Assembly: GCA_018377235.1 (NCBI GenBank)
Contig: JAGZZT010000006.1
Span: 76,636-140,635 of the forward strand
Direction of reading: 5' to 3'
Source of the DNA: Clostridium sp.
GTDB taxonomy: Bacteria; Bacillota; Clostridia; Lachnospirales; Lachnospiraceae
DNA: 64,000 bases
The translations under genes were made by a program, and so were the position numbers. A model generated the notes under the pieces. The model worked only from the letters and a program-made list of their open reading frames with translations. It was not told where the DNA came from and searched no databases. Positions 1 to 7,051 of the stretch are shown here, piece after piece (positions within the stretch are counted from its first letter, which is position 1; each line of letters starts with the position of its first letter).

Positions 1-1
1 G

Positions 2-592
2 GCGGTGGTTCGTCTGCTGAGAGAGGTAGGCATGGACGATTATCACGCCAGACGGTATCCGCATGAGTTCTCTGGCGGCCAGAGGCAGAGAATCGGAATT
101 GCCAGAGCCCTGGCAGTCCGCCCGCAGCTGATTATTGCCGACGAGCCGGTTTCCGCCCTTGACGTTTCCATACAGTCACAGGTATTAAACCTGATGAATA
201 AGCTGAAGAAGGAATATCACCTGACTTATATTTTTATTGCCCATGATCTGAGCGTTGTAGAGCATATCAGCGACCGGATCGGCGTTATGTATCTTGGAAA
301 CTTCGTGGAGGAAGCAAATAAGGAAAATCTGTACAAGAATCCGATGCATCCATACACCCAGGCTTTGCTGTCCGCAGTTCCGATTCCAGATCCGACGGTG
401 AAGAAGGAGAGAATCATTCTGGAGGGCAGCATTCCTTCCGCTATCAATCCTCCGTCCGGCTGCAAGTTCCACACCAGATGTCCCAAGTGCATGGAAATCT
501 GCAAGAAGGAAGCGCCGAAGAAATACCAGGTGGGAGAGGATCACTTTGTATACTGCCACCTGTACGATAAGGAAAATCCCAACGTCAAATAG
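2..592 (+). CDS. Oligopeptide/dipeptide ABC transporter ATP-binding protein, OppF/DppF type (5' end outside window)
   Basis: C-terminal part of a peptide-importer ATPase; the frame is open to the window edge, so the Walker A region is missing and the GTG at 5 is not a real start. Visible are the ABC signature FSGGQRQRIGIARAL, a Walker B LIIADEPVSALD with the D-loop, and the switch histidine in FIAHDLSVVEHI. The end carries the oligopeptide-transporter C-terminal domain with its Cys-rich stretch (GCKFHTRCPKCMEIC), which in this family accompanies peptide rather than sugar transport. The protein would couple ATP hydrolysis on the cytoplasmic face to peptide uptake. Two peptidase genes follow on the same strand, so an uptake-plus-hydrolysis operon is likely. 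Confidence 0.93.
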   Translation, partial: AVVRLLREVGMDDYHARRYPHEFSGGQRQRIGIARALAVRPQLIIADEPVSALDVSIQSQVLNLMNKLKKEYHLTYIFIAHDLSVVEHISDRIGVMYLGNFVEEANKENLYKNPMHPYTQALLSAVPIPDPTVKKERIILEGSIPSAINPPSGCKFHTRCPKCMEICKKEAPKKYQVGEDHFVYCHLYDKENPNVK

Positions 593-627
593 CGCGTCAG
601 AGGATATGAAAAAAGGAGATGAGCGTT

Positions 628-1428
628 ATGAAGCTGTTTATCAGCGCTGATATTGAAGGCTGCGTCGGCACGACGCTTGCCAGCGAAACACATAAGGAGA
701 CGCCGGAGTATCGGCAGTTTGCAAAACGGATGACAGATGAGGTAAGAATTGTCTGCCAGGCGGCTCTGGAGGCAGGAGCCGACGAGATAGTGGTCAAGGA
801 CGGACACGGAGACGCCACTAACATTGACTTTACCGCCATGCCGGAGGGCGTGACTCTGATCCGTGGAAAGAGCGGCCATCCTTATAATATGATGTTCGGT
901 CTGGACGAGACCTTTGACGGCGTACTTTATGTGGGCTATCACGCGCCGGCTGGCAATGGAGGAAATCCTATCAGCCATACCTCTACAGGAAACAGTAATC
1001 AGATTCTTCTAAATGGAAAGGTGATGAGCGAGTTTATGCTCAACACTTACACAGCGGCTATGATGGGAGTACCGGCCGTCTTTATTTCTGGTGATGAGGG
1101 AATCTGCAGACTGGCGAAGGAAATGGTTCCAGACATTACTACAGCAGCTGTGAAGAGGGGAGTAGGAGCCAGCACCATCAATATGAGCGTGACAGCTGCA
1201 GACAAGCTTTTGAAAGAGAAGGTAAAGGAGGCACTCGGCAGAGACTTAAAAGCCTGCCAGATCTCTATGCCGGAAGAATTCGAGTATATAGTTAATTACA
1301 AGGATCTGAAAAAGGCCTACCAGATGTCCTTTTTCCCAGGCGCAGAGAGAATCGACGAGAGAACCAACCGGGTAGTCAGCAGAGATTATAAGGATATTGT
1401 GACAGCTCACTCCTTTATGGTTTATTAA
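628..1428 (+). CDS. M55 family D-aminopeptidase (DppA-like)
   Basis: Zinc D-aminopeptidase of the DppA family, 266 residues, close to the usual length. The N-terminus MKLFISADIEGC has the Asp-x-Glu zinc ligands, and DGHGDA and GYHAP supply further metal/active-site histidines typical of M55. An in-frame ATG at 619 directly abuts the AAAAGGAG ribosome site (611-618), leaving no spacing; the ATG at 628 has about 9 bases and gives the family's standard N-terminus, so 628 was chosen. Family members cleave N-terminal D-amino acids from peptides such as D-Ala-D-Ala and act in the cytoplasm as decamers. The position directly after the peptide ABC ATPase suggests use of imported cell-wall or D-amino-acid peptides. 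Confidence 0.92.
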   Translation: MKLFISADIEGCVGTTLASETHKETPEYRQFAKRMTDEVRIVCQAALEAGADEIVVKDGHGDATNIDFTAMPEGVTLIRGKSGHPYNMMFGLDETFDGVLYVGYHAPAGNGGNPISHTSTGNSNQILLNGKVMSEFMLNTYTAAMMGVPAVFISGDEGICRLAKEMVPDITTAAVKRGVGASTINMSVTAADKLLKEKVKEALGRDLKACQISMPEEFEYIVNYKDLKKAYQMSFFPGAERIDERTNRVVSRDYKDIVTAHSFMVY

Positions 1429-1473
1429 GGCTGGAAAAAGCAGAAGACATACAGACAGGAGGAACAGGAAACT

Positions 1474-2592
1474 ATGGCAGATTTAAAAATGGTAGAGGAT
1501 CTTACAAACGCCTTTGGCCCCAGCGGGTTTGAGGAAGAGGTTGTGCAGGCGGTGAAGAAGCACAGCGGCAGCCTTTATCTGGAGCATGACGCCATGCACA
1601 ATGTATACGCTTATATGGATGAGGCGGCGAAAAAACGGTGTATGCCACAGGAAGGCAGAAAGCGGCCGGTTCTGATGCTGGACGCCCACTCTGACGAGGT
1701 AGGATTTATGGTTCAGAATATCGAGGAGAACGGCCTGCTCGATATTATCTGCCTGGGCGGTATTCATAATACAAACATTCCGGCTCATTCTGTCATTGTA
1801 AAAAACAGAGTGGGAAAGAAGGTCCGGGGCATTACCACCTCCAAGCCAGTGCATTTTCTGACTGCTGCAGAACGGGCGGACAATTCCTTAAATATTGAGG
1901 ATATCAGAATTGATGTAGGAGCCTCCAGCCGGAGAGAAGTGATGGAGGATTACGGCATAGCAGTGGGGGATCCAGTGATGCCGGATGTGAAATTTGAGTA
2001 TGACGGGGAACATGGAATCTGCTATGGAAAGGCTTTTGATAACCGTCTGGGATGTGTAAGTATTCTGAGTACAATGAAGGCTCTTCAGGCAGAGTCGGAG
2101 CAGCTGGCTGTGGAAGTGGTCGGCGGCTTTGCAGCTCAGGAAGAGGTGGGCACCAGAGGCGCTCAGGTAACCTCCCAGCAGATTTTACCGGACTTAGCTA
2201 TTGTATTTGAGGGTTCTCCGGCGGATGACTTCTATTTCCGCCCCGGAATTGCCCAGTGCAGCTTAAAGACAGGAACTCAGATCCGCCATATGGATGCCAG
2301 TTATGTGTCAAATCCCGAATTTATCCGTCTGGCTCAGGAAATCGGAGACAAGTGCGGTATCAAATATCAGGATGCCGTAAGACGCGGAGGAAGTACCAAC
2401 GCGGGAAAGATCAGCCTGACAGGAAAGGCAGTACCGGTTCTGGTTCTGGGAATCCCGTCCCGGTACGTGCACACTCATTATAATTTCTGTGCCATGGAGG
2501 ATATTGACGCTACCGTAAAGATGGCTGTGGAGGTTATCAGAAGCCTTGATAAGGAGCGGATTGACATTGTGATGCGCCGAGGCATTATTTAA
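1474..2592 (+). CDS. M42 family metallopeptidase (glutamyl/deblocking aminopeptidase-like)
   Basis: Cytosolic cocatalytic-zinc aminopeptidase, 372 residues, normal for M42. The metal and catalytic motifs are all present: DAHSDEVGF near residue 70, AFDNRLGC near 190, AAQEEVGTRG near 220 and EGSPADD, with a late VHTHYNF motif where M42 enzymes place the last zinc histidine. The family forms dodecameric tetrahedral (TET) particles that trim short peptides. The start has an AGGAGGAA ribosome site 8-10 bases upstream. It lies 45 bases after the M55 gene and is followed by a strong terminator at 2651, so it is probably the last gene of the peptide-uptake operon. Substrate specificity (Glu/Asp, Leu or deblocking) cannot be read from the sequence. 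Confidence 0.9.
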   Translation: MADLKMVEDLTNAFGPSGFEEEVVQAVKKHSGSLYLEHDAMHNVYAYMDEAAKKRCMPQEGRKRPVLMLDAHSDEVGFMVQNIEENGLLDIICLGGIHNTNIPAHSVIVKNRVGKKVRGITTSKPVHFLTAAERADNSLNIEDIRIDVGASSRREVMEDYGIAVGDPVMPDVKFEYDGEHGICYGKAFDNRLGCVSILSTMKALQAESEQLAVEVVGGFAAQEEVGTRGAQVTSQQILPDLAIVFEGSPADDFYFRPGIAQCSLKTGTQIRHMDASYVSNPEFIRLAQEIGDKCGIKYQDAVRRGGSTNAGKISLTGKAVPVLVLGIPSRYVHTHYNFCAMEDIDATVKMAVEVIRSLDKERIDIVMRRGII

Positions 2593-2650
2593 TGAAACAG
2601 CTGCCAGGGACAGGACAGTTTAACAGTCAGGAGAGAGCCGGCTATTCAGA

Positions 2651-2684
2651 CAGCCGCTGCAGAGAGTTCTGCGGCGGCTGTTTT
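2651..2684 (+). terminator. Intrinsic terminator of the peptide operon
   Basis: Thirteen-base-pair stem CAGCCGCTGCAGA / TCTGCGGCGGCTG (one G-T wobble) with a 4-base loop, followed by TTTT, 58 bases after the M42 peptidase stop. Confidence 0.85.
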
Positions 2685-2748
2685 GAAGATTAAAGAGGAA
2701 ATTTTTGAGACATATCAAAAATATATGACTGTAATATAAAAAATATAT

Positions 2749-2778
2749 TTTACAGATGTCGCATAATAAGTGTAATAT
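2749..2778 (+). promoter_or_regulatory. Possible pckA promoter
   Basis: TTTACA (2749-2754), 18 bases, TAATAT (2773-2778), in a very AT-rich stretch 44 bases before the pckA start. An overlapping TATAAT at 2778-2783 lacks a good -35, so the exact -10 is uncertain. Confidence 0.4.
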
Positions 2779-2821
2779 ATAATCTATAGGTAAAAAATTA
2801 TAACTGACAGGAGGCAATTTC

Positions 2822-4414
2822 ATGAAAGAAAACCACAGCTTAGAAATGATTGGAATTCAGAACACCACAGGCAAGGTTCACTACAACTTAAACCCTGCCC
2901 GTCTGGTAGAGGAGGCTCTTCGCCGCGGCGAGGGAGTGCTGACAAATACAGGTGCTCTTTCTGTTACTACAGGCAAGTATACAGGCCGCTCACCGAAAGA
3001 TAAATTTATCGTTGATACAAAGGATGTACATGACAAGATTGCCTGGGGAGACGTAAACGTCGCTATCTCTGAAGATGCCTACCAGTCTATTAAAAATAAA
3101 ATGTTCACATATCTGGCAGATAAGGAATTATATGTATTCCAGGGCTTTGCAGGCGCTGATAAGAAGTACACCAGAAAGTTCATGGTTGTCAATGAGTTCG
3201 CAAGCCAGAACCTGTTTATCCATCAGCTGTTAATCAGACCCACAGCAGAGGAACTGGAATCCTATGGTGCAGCAGATTTCACACTGGTTGTAGCTCCAGG
3301 CTTTACCTGCGATCCTGCGGTAGACGGAACACACTCTGAGGCAGCTATTATCGTAAACTTCCAGGAGAAAATTGTACTGATCGCCGGTTCTCAGTATTCA
3401 GGAGAGATTAAAAAATCTGTATTCTCTGTTATGAACTATTTAATGCCGGTTGAGGAAAATGTGCTTCCAATGCACTGCTCCGCAAATATGGATCCTGAGA
3501 CTCATGAGACGGCTATCTTCTTCGGCCTTTCCGGAACAGGAAAGACAACTCTGTCTGCAGATCCGGCAAGAAAGCTGATCGGAGACGATGAGCATGGATG
3601 GTGTGACAATGGCGTATTCAACTTCGAGGGAGGCTGCTACGCAAAATGTATCAATCTGGATCCGAAGAACGAGCCGGAGATCTACAGCGCAATCCGTTTC
3701 GGCAGCGAGGTGGAGAATGTAGTGATCGACCCGGAGACAAGAATTCCTGATTATGATGATGACTCCATCACAGAGAACACACGAGTAGGCTACCCGATTA
3801 CTTACATTGACAATGCGCAGATTCCAGGCGTAGGCGGAGTTCCTAAGGTAGTTATTTTCCTGACAGCAGATGCCTTCGGCGTACTTCCTCCAATCTCCAG
3901 ACTGGATGAGAACGCGGCTATGTACCACTTTGTAACAGGCTTCACATCCAAGTTAGCCGGTACAGAGCGCGGAATCAAGGAGCCGCAGCCAACTTTCAGT
4001 ACCCTGTTCGGCGAGCCGTTCATGCCGTTAAATCCGTCTGTATACGCAGAGATGTTAGGTGAGAGAATCAGAAAATACAATACAAAGGTTTACCTTGTAA
4101 ATACAGGATGGACAGGCGGTCCTTACGGAGTGGGAAGCAGAATGAAGCTCTCCTACACAAGAGCCATGGTTACAGCTGCATTAAACGGCGAGCTGGAGAA
4201 GGCAGAGTACAAGCATGACGACGTATTCAATGTAGATGTTCCGCAGTCCTGCCCAGGCGCTCCGGCTGAGATTATGAACCCAAGAGATACATGGGCTGAC
4301 AAGGCTGCCTACGACGAGGCTGCTGCAAAGTTAGCTAAAATGTTTAAGGACAACTTTGATAAGAAGTATCCAGATATGCCTGAGGAGATCAAGAACGCAG
4401 GCCCAAGAGCATAG
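2822..4414 (+). CDS. pckA: Phosphoenolpyruvate carboxykinase (ATP)
   Basis: Catalyses oxaloacetate + ATP = PEP + CO2 + ADP. At 530 residues it has the length of the ATP-dependent family, not the GTP type. The P-loop (kinase-1a) is GLSGTGKTTLSAD near residue 236, the metal-binding kinase-2 motif follows as LIGDDEHGW, and FEGGCYAK and the RxGY-type substrate loops are intact. The ribosome site AGGAGG lies 8 bases upstream. The gene appears monocistronic: a terminator precedes it and a bidirectional hairpin follows. In anaerobic gut Clostridia the enzyme often runs in the carboxylating, ATP-forming direction; whether that holds here is inference. Pyruvate kinase at 39 kb competes for the same PEP pool. 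Confidence 0.97.
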   Translation: MKENHSLEMIGIQNTTGKVHYNLNPARLVEEALRRGEGVLTNTGALSVTTGKYTGRSPKDKFIVDTKDVHDKIAWGDVNVAISEDAYQSIKNKMFTYLADKELYVFQGFAGADKKYTRKFMVVNEFASQNLFIHQLLIRPTAEELESYGAADFTLVVAPGFTCDPAVDGTHSEAAIIVNFQEKIVLIAGSQYSGEIKKSVFSVMNYLMPVEENVLPMHCSANMDPETHETAIFFGLSGTGKTTLSADPARKLIGDDEHGWCDNGVFNFEGGCYAKCINLDPKNEPEIYSAIRFGSEVENVVIDPETRIPDYDDDSITENTRVGYPITYIDNAQIPGVGGVPKVVIFLTADAFGVLPPISRLDENAAMYHFVTGFTSKLAGTERGIKEPQPTFSTLFGEPFMPLNPSVYAEMLGERIRKYNTKVYLVNTGWTGGPYGVGSRMKLSYTRAMVTAALNGELEKAEYKHDDVFNVDVPQSCPGAPAEIMNPRDTWADKAAYDEAAAKLAKMFKDNFDKKYPDMPEEIKNAGPRA

Positions 4415-4454
4415 TTTTAAGGGCGTGCTAAAATCAGCTTTTCCTGGCTGAAAT

Positions 4455-4516
4455 AAAAACAGGAGCAGATATCTCTCTGCAGCCCAATGTGCTGGCAGGA
4501 GACTGCTCCTGTTTTT
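4455..4516. terminator. Bidirectional terminator between pckA and the LysR gene
   Basis: AAAAACAGGAGCAG (4455-4468) pairs with CTGCTCCTGTTTTT (4503-4516) around a 34-base loop. A-tract and T-tract flank both sides, so it can stop transcription from both convergent genes. Confidence 0.75.
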
Positions 4517-5425
4517 CTATTCTGTTTTTTCCTGTTCCAGAAGCAGATTTACCAGCTGGGCAGCTGGCTGACTTAAAGGCCGGCTTGAATCTTCGATAAG
4601 ACTGCAGCGCCTGGCGGGAGGCTCCTTGGCCAGGGGGATCCGGACAACACAGCCGGAGGACAGAGCAGTTTCAGCCAGGCGTTCAGAAAGAAAGCCGATT
4701 CCCAAACCGTTTTGTATCAGACTAAGCATCTGTTCTGCAGAGGATGCCTCGATATCAGGAACCGGGGAGAATCCCAGACTTTGATAAAAAGAACGATAAA
4801 ATTCAAAGGATTCGGCACTCCTTCCCAGTGTTATGAGGGGAAATCCGGAGAGTTCTGCCGGATATCTGGGACGATCCGCTAAAAAGCTGCATTGTCTGGA
4901 TCCAATCAGGACTTCCCTGAATTCTTTCAGCGGTGTTTCCCTGAATGGCGACTCTGTTTTCTCTGGTTCTTCAGACAGAGCAGACAGGGCGAAGTCAATC
5001 CGCTCCTTTTTCAGAAGCAGGACAGCCTGCGTTTTGTCGGCAGATACCAAGCGCAGCCTGATTCCTGGAAACAGGCTGTGAAACTTGATCAGCTTTGGAA
5101 GCAGGACTTCATGGAACGCGCTGCTGCTGACACCGACAGAGACGCTGCCGCTTTGAAGTTCACGGTTCTGTCCCAGTTCCATCTCAGCAGCCTGGAGCTG
5201 CCTGTAGGCGATGGAGACATGAGAAAACAGGCGCTCCCCTTCCGGCGTCAGTTCTACACCCCGGTTTGAACGGACAAACAGCTGACATCCCAGCTGATTT
5301 TCCAGGTTGTTCATGGAACGGGTGATATTAGGCTGATTATTCAGCAGGACATGGGCCGCCTGTGTGAAGCTTTTGTATTTGGCTACATAGTAAAAAATCC
5401 GGTAGTAATCGTAATTGATTTCCAT
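4517..5425 (-). CDS. LysR family transcriptional regulator
   Basis: LysR-type regulator of 302 residues. The N-terminal winged helix is recognisable (YVAKYKSFTQAAHVLLNNQP, then TRSMNNLENQLGCQLFVRS), followed by a linker and a periplasmic-binding-protein-like effector domain starting near residue 90 (SVSVGVSSSAFHEVLLPKLI). It lies 29 bases downstream of the D-glutamate-cyclase-like gene on the same strand, so the two are probably cotranscribed and the regulator may control that gene. Such regulators usually bind a T-N11-A site in their target promoter; no site was assigned. The effector is unknown. Confidence 0.93.
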   Translation of the reverse strand: MEINYDYYRIFYYVAKYKSFTQAAHVLLNNQPNITRSMNNLENQLGCQLFVRSNRGVELTPEGERLFSHVSIAYRQLQAAEMELGQNRELQSGSVSVGVSSSAFHEVLLPKLIKFHSLFPGIRLRLVSADKTQAVLLLKKERIDFALSALSEEPEKTESPFRETPLKEFREVLIGSRQCSFLADRPRYPAELSGFPLITLGRSAESFEFYRSFYQSLGFSPVPDIEASSAEQMLSLIQNGLGIGFLSERLAETALSSGCVVRIPLAKEPPARRCSLIEDSSRPLSQPAAQLVNLLLEQEKTE

Positions 5426-5454
5426 GAAGTCTCCTTTGTAGGTCAGGACAGGAA

Positions 5455-6342
5455 TCAGGCGGCTCCCAGCTTCAGTTCTTCAAGAACCAGGGAAGAAACT
5501 TCTTTTAAAATTCCCAGATGTACAGCCAGGGGGAGACGGTCTACAGTCATTTCACGAAGTCCTGTGGCGCCGTCTGCTCCTCCGGCCTGAAGGACGCGGC
5601 GGAGCATTTCCGTTTCCTGCTCTTCATCCGGAAGCAGAAATTTCTGCGTTTCTCTGGAGAGAAGAGCGGCGGCTCCGATTCCCCACCAGTTAGATACTCC
5701 GCTGGCCAAGGCATAGTCGGCACCCTGCTGAGAGCATATTTCGCTGCCAAGGGGAACGAAAGATTCTATCTCTTTTCGGAACGCGCCCATACCCATTTCG
5801 TTTCCGCCGTCCCCTATGGAAATTGTGCAGATGTTCTTTTCTCTGGCAAGGGAGAGAAAGCAGTCGGCGTCCGCAGTCATTGAATCAATGACAATCCCCC
5901 GCATATTGTGATAATGGCCGTCGCAGGCTTTGCCAGGCCGTTCCAGAGTAACTACATGGGTGGGAGAAAAGGCGTCTAAAAGATCCTCTGCAAAGGATTC
6001 AGCGCCTGTCTCCGGAATTACAGCTATTCTGGCTTCGCGGCAGCGGACAGAGAGGGCAGCCTTGAGAATAGCTGAGGAATGGCAGTCTGTCACAGCCATA
6101 ACCTGACACCCGTTTGCTTCCAGGGCAAAGGCTAAATCTGCGGTTCCCAAAGGTCCGTCCGTCTCTCCTGTCACTGTCTGGTCGGGGCAGATAACAGGAA
6201 AGCCAGTGAGAATAAGAACGCGCCTGGCCTGCGCGAGTTCTCTGGAAACAAGATCCAGATCCGCCTCTGGAAGAGCCTTCATAAGTCCGCGGCTGCCGAA
6301 ATCCTGTCTCATAATCGAATTAAGTTTACTGAAAAAAGTCAT
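5455..6342 (-). CDS. DUF4392 / D-glutamate cyclase-like protein
   Basis: Cytosolic protein of 295 residues resembling the DUF4392 (GLUCM) domain, which forms the C-terminal part of mammalian D-glutamate cyclase and converts D-glutamate to 5-oxo-D-proline. The features I recognise are an early Rossmann-like strand VLILTGFPV followed by TDGPLGTADLA, the motif YHNMRGIVID, the glycine-rich SIGDGGNEMGMG near residue 190 and GVSNWWGIGAAAL near 235. The start follows GGGAGG by 7 bases. A 160-base leader with an intrinsic hairpin precedes it. The LysR gene follows directly. The activity is inferred from the domain; bacterial stand-alone versions are poorly characterised. The nearby M55 D-aminopeptidase could supply D-amino acids. 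Confidence 0.75.
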   Translation of the reverse strand: MTFFSKLNSIMRQDFGSRGLMKALPEADLDLVSRELAQARRVLILTGFPVICPDQTVTGETDGPLGTADLAFALEANGCQVMAVTDCHSSAILKAALSVRCREARIAVIPETGAESFAEDLLDAFSPTHVVTLERPGKACDGHYHNMRGIVIDSMTADADCFLSLAREKNICTISIGDGGNEMGMGAFRKEIESFVPLGSEICSQQGADYALASGVSNWWGIGAAALLSRETQKFLLPDEEQETEMLRRVLQAGGADGATGLREMTVDRLPLAVHLGILKEVSSLVLEELKLGAA

Positions 6343-6403
6343 ATTGAACCTCCCATTTTGAGCTGTTTTTCTGTCTGTTTTCTGTCAGGATACAGTCTGG
6401 ACA

Positions 6404-6485
6404 AACAAAAAAAGCCACTCCTCCTGTTCAGATTCATGGCTCTTATTTACAATGGGATCATCCGGGCAGGAGTCCCTATAAATAA
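6404..6485 (-). promoter_or_regulatory. Attenuator-like leader upstream of the DUF4392 gene
   Basis: Read on the minus strand, the leader holds a closing helix TTATTTA / TAAATAA (6485-6479 with 6449-6443) around a GGGA/TCCC stem (6476-6473 with 6457-6454). A second hairpin AGCCA-N-TGGCT follows (6441 to about 6410) and runs into seven U. The 3' arm of the first helix overlaps the extended 5' arm of the terminator hairpin, and CTCCTG in the first loop (6472-6467) can pair with CAGGAG in the terminator loop (6426-6421). The layout is that of a riboswitch or attenuator. No known class was recognised. An in-frame 32-codon ORF begins in the terminator stem (ATG at 6437-6435) and its stop overlaps the DUF4392 start. 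Confidence 0.45.
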
Positions 6486-6510
6486 AAGAATCCGTATGAT
6501 TTTCAGTATC

Positions 6511-6539
6511 ATTGTACCGTTTTTAACACGGGGTGTCAA
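6511..6539 (-). promoter_or_regulatory. Promoter of the DUF4392-lysR unit
   Basis: Minus-strand TTGACA (6539-6534), exactly 17 bases, TACAAT (6516-6511). The predicted start near 6504 gives a leader of about 160 bases before the DUF4392 start codon. Confidence 0.75.
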
Positions 6540-6561
6540 GGACTATCATCAGACCGGCACG

Positions 6562-6585
6562 ACAAATTTTGGAGGAAAAATTTGT
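6562..6585. repeat. Perfect inverted repeat, operator candidate
   Basis: ACAAATTTT (6562-6570) and AAAATTTGT (6577-6585) flank GGAGGA. It sits just upstream of the DUF4392 promoter and 69 bases before the divergent DUF3870 gene. No T-run follows, which makes a regulator site more likely than a terminator. Confidence 0.5.
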
Positions 6586-6654
6586 TATTTCTGCGCCTGC
6601 TGTGACAAAGGTGCGGATAATACAGAATAGCAGTCTGTAAAAGGAGAAAAGTAT

Positions 6655-6996
6655 ATGAAATATGAAAAAAATACTATTTTAATTGTAGGACAGGCCAAGC
6701 CCAGCCGCGAAGACGCCATTTACAGCCTTCACGGGGAGTTTTACATCAGCCTGGTACTGGAGAAAAAGAGCGGAACCATTATCAATATGGACTGCAATAC
6801 GATTTTGGGAGTAACCAGGGATTTTGTAGCAGATATGATAGTTGGAAAAAGCCTGAAAACAGATATGGAGCTGCTGGAAAAGGAAATCAGAAGCCGTTAT
6901 TTTGCTATGACGCAGAAGCCGCTTATCGCCTGTTTGAAGGATGCCTGCAACCGGTATGCCATGGTTCTGGAAAAGGAGAGAGAAAAAGAAAAATAG
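6655..6996 (+). CDS. DUF3870 domain-containing protein
   Basis: Small protein of 113 residues matching what I know of DUF3870: an N-terminal ILIVGQAKPSREDAI, a central IINMDCNTILGVTRDFVADMIVGKSL and a C-terminal RYFAMTQKPLIACLKDACNRY. The pattern resembles members found beside CoA-transferase and amino-acid catabolism genes in Clostridia, but no biochemical function is established. Ribosome site AAGGAGA lies 8 bases upstream. There is no signal peptide or membrane segment. The gene stands alone, diverges from the DUF4392 unit and ends at a perfect 14-bp terminator shared with the PurF-like gene. Confidence 0.75.
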   Translation: MKYEKNTILIVGQAKPSREDAIYSLHGEFYISLVLEKKSGTIINMDCNTILGVTRDFVADMIVGKSLKTDMELLEKEIRSRYFAMTQKPLIACLKDACNRYAMVLEKEREKEK

Positions 6997-7007
6997 AACC
7001 AGATAGA

Positions 7008-7040
7008 ATTGAGAGATCCGGCAGCCGGATCTCTCAATTT
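7008..7040. terminator. Bidirectional terminator, DUF3870 / PurF-like
   Basis: Perfect 14-bp stem ATTGAGAGATCCGG / CCGGATCTCTCAAT with loop CAG, followed by TT on the plus strand, between two convergent genes. Confidence 0.8.
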
Positions 7041-7051
7041 CAGTATCAGGA

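Noticed and set aside
2620..2823. A 67-codon minus-strand frame before pckA
   Set aside because: It covers the peptide-operon terminator and the AT-rich pckA promoter region, with no ribosome site.
6358..6630. A 90-codon plus-strand frame between the DUF4392 and DUF3870 genes
   Set aside because: It overlies the minus-strand promoter and leader, lacks a ribosome site and has no protein-like domain.
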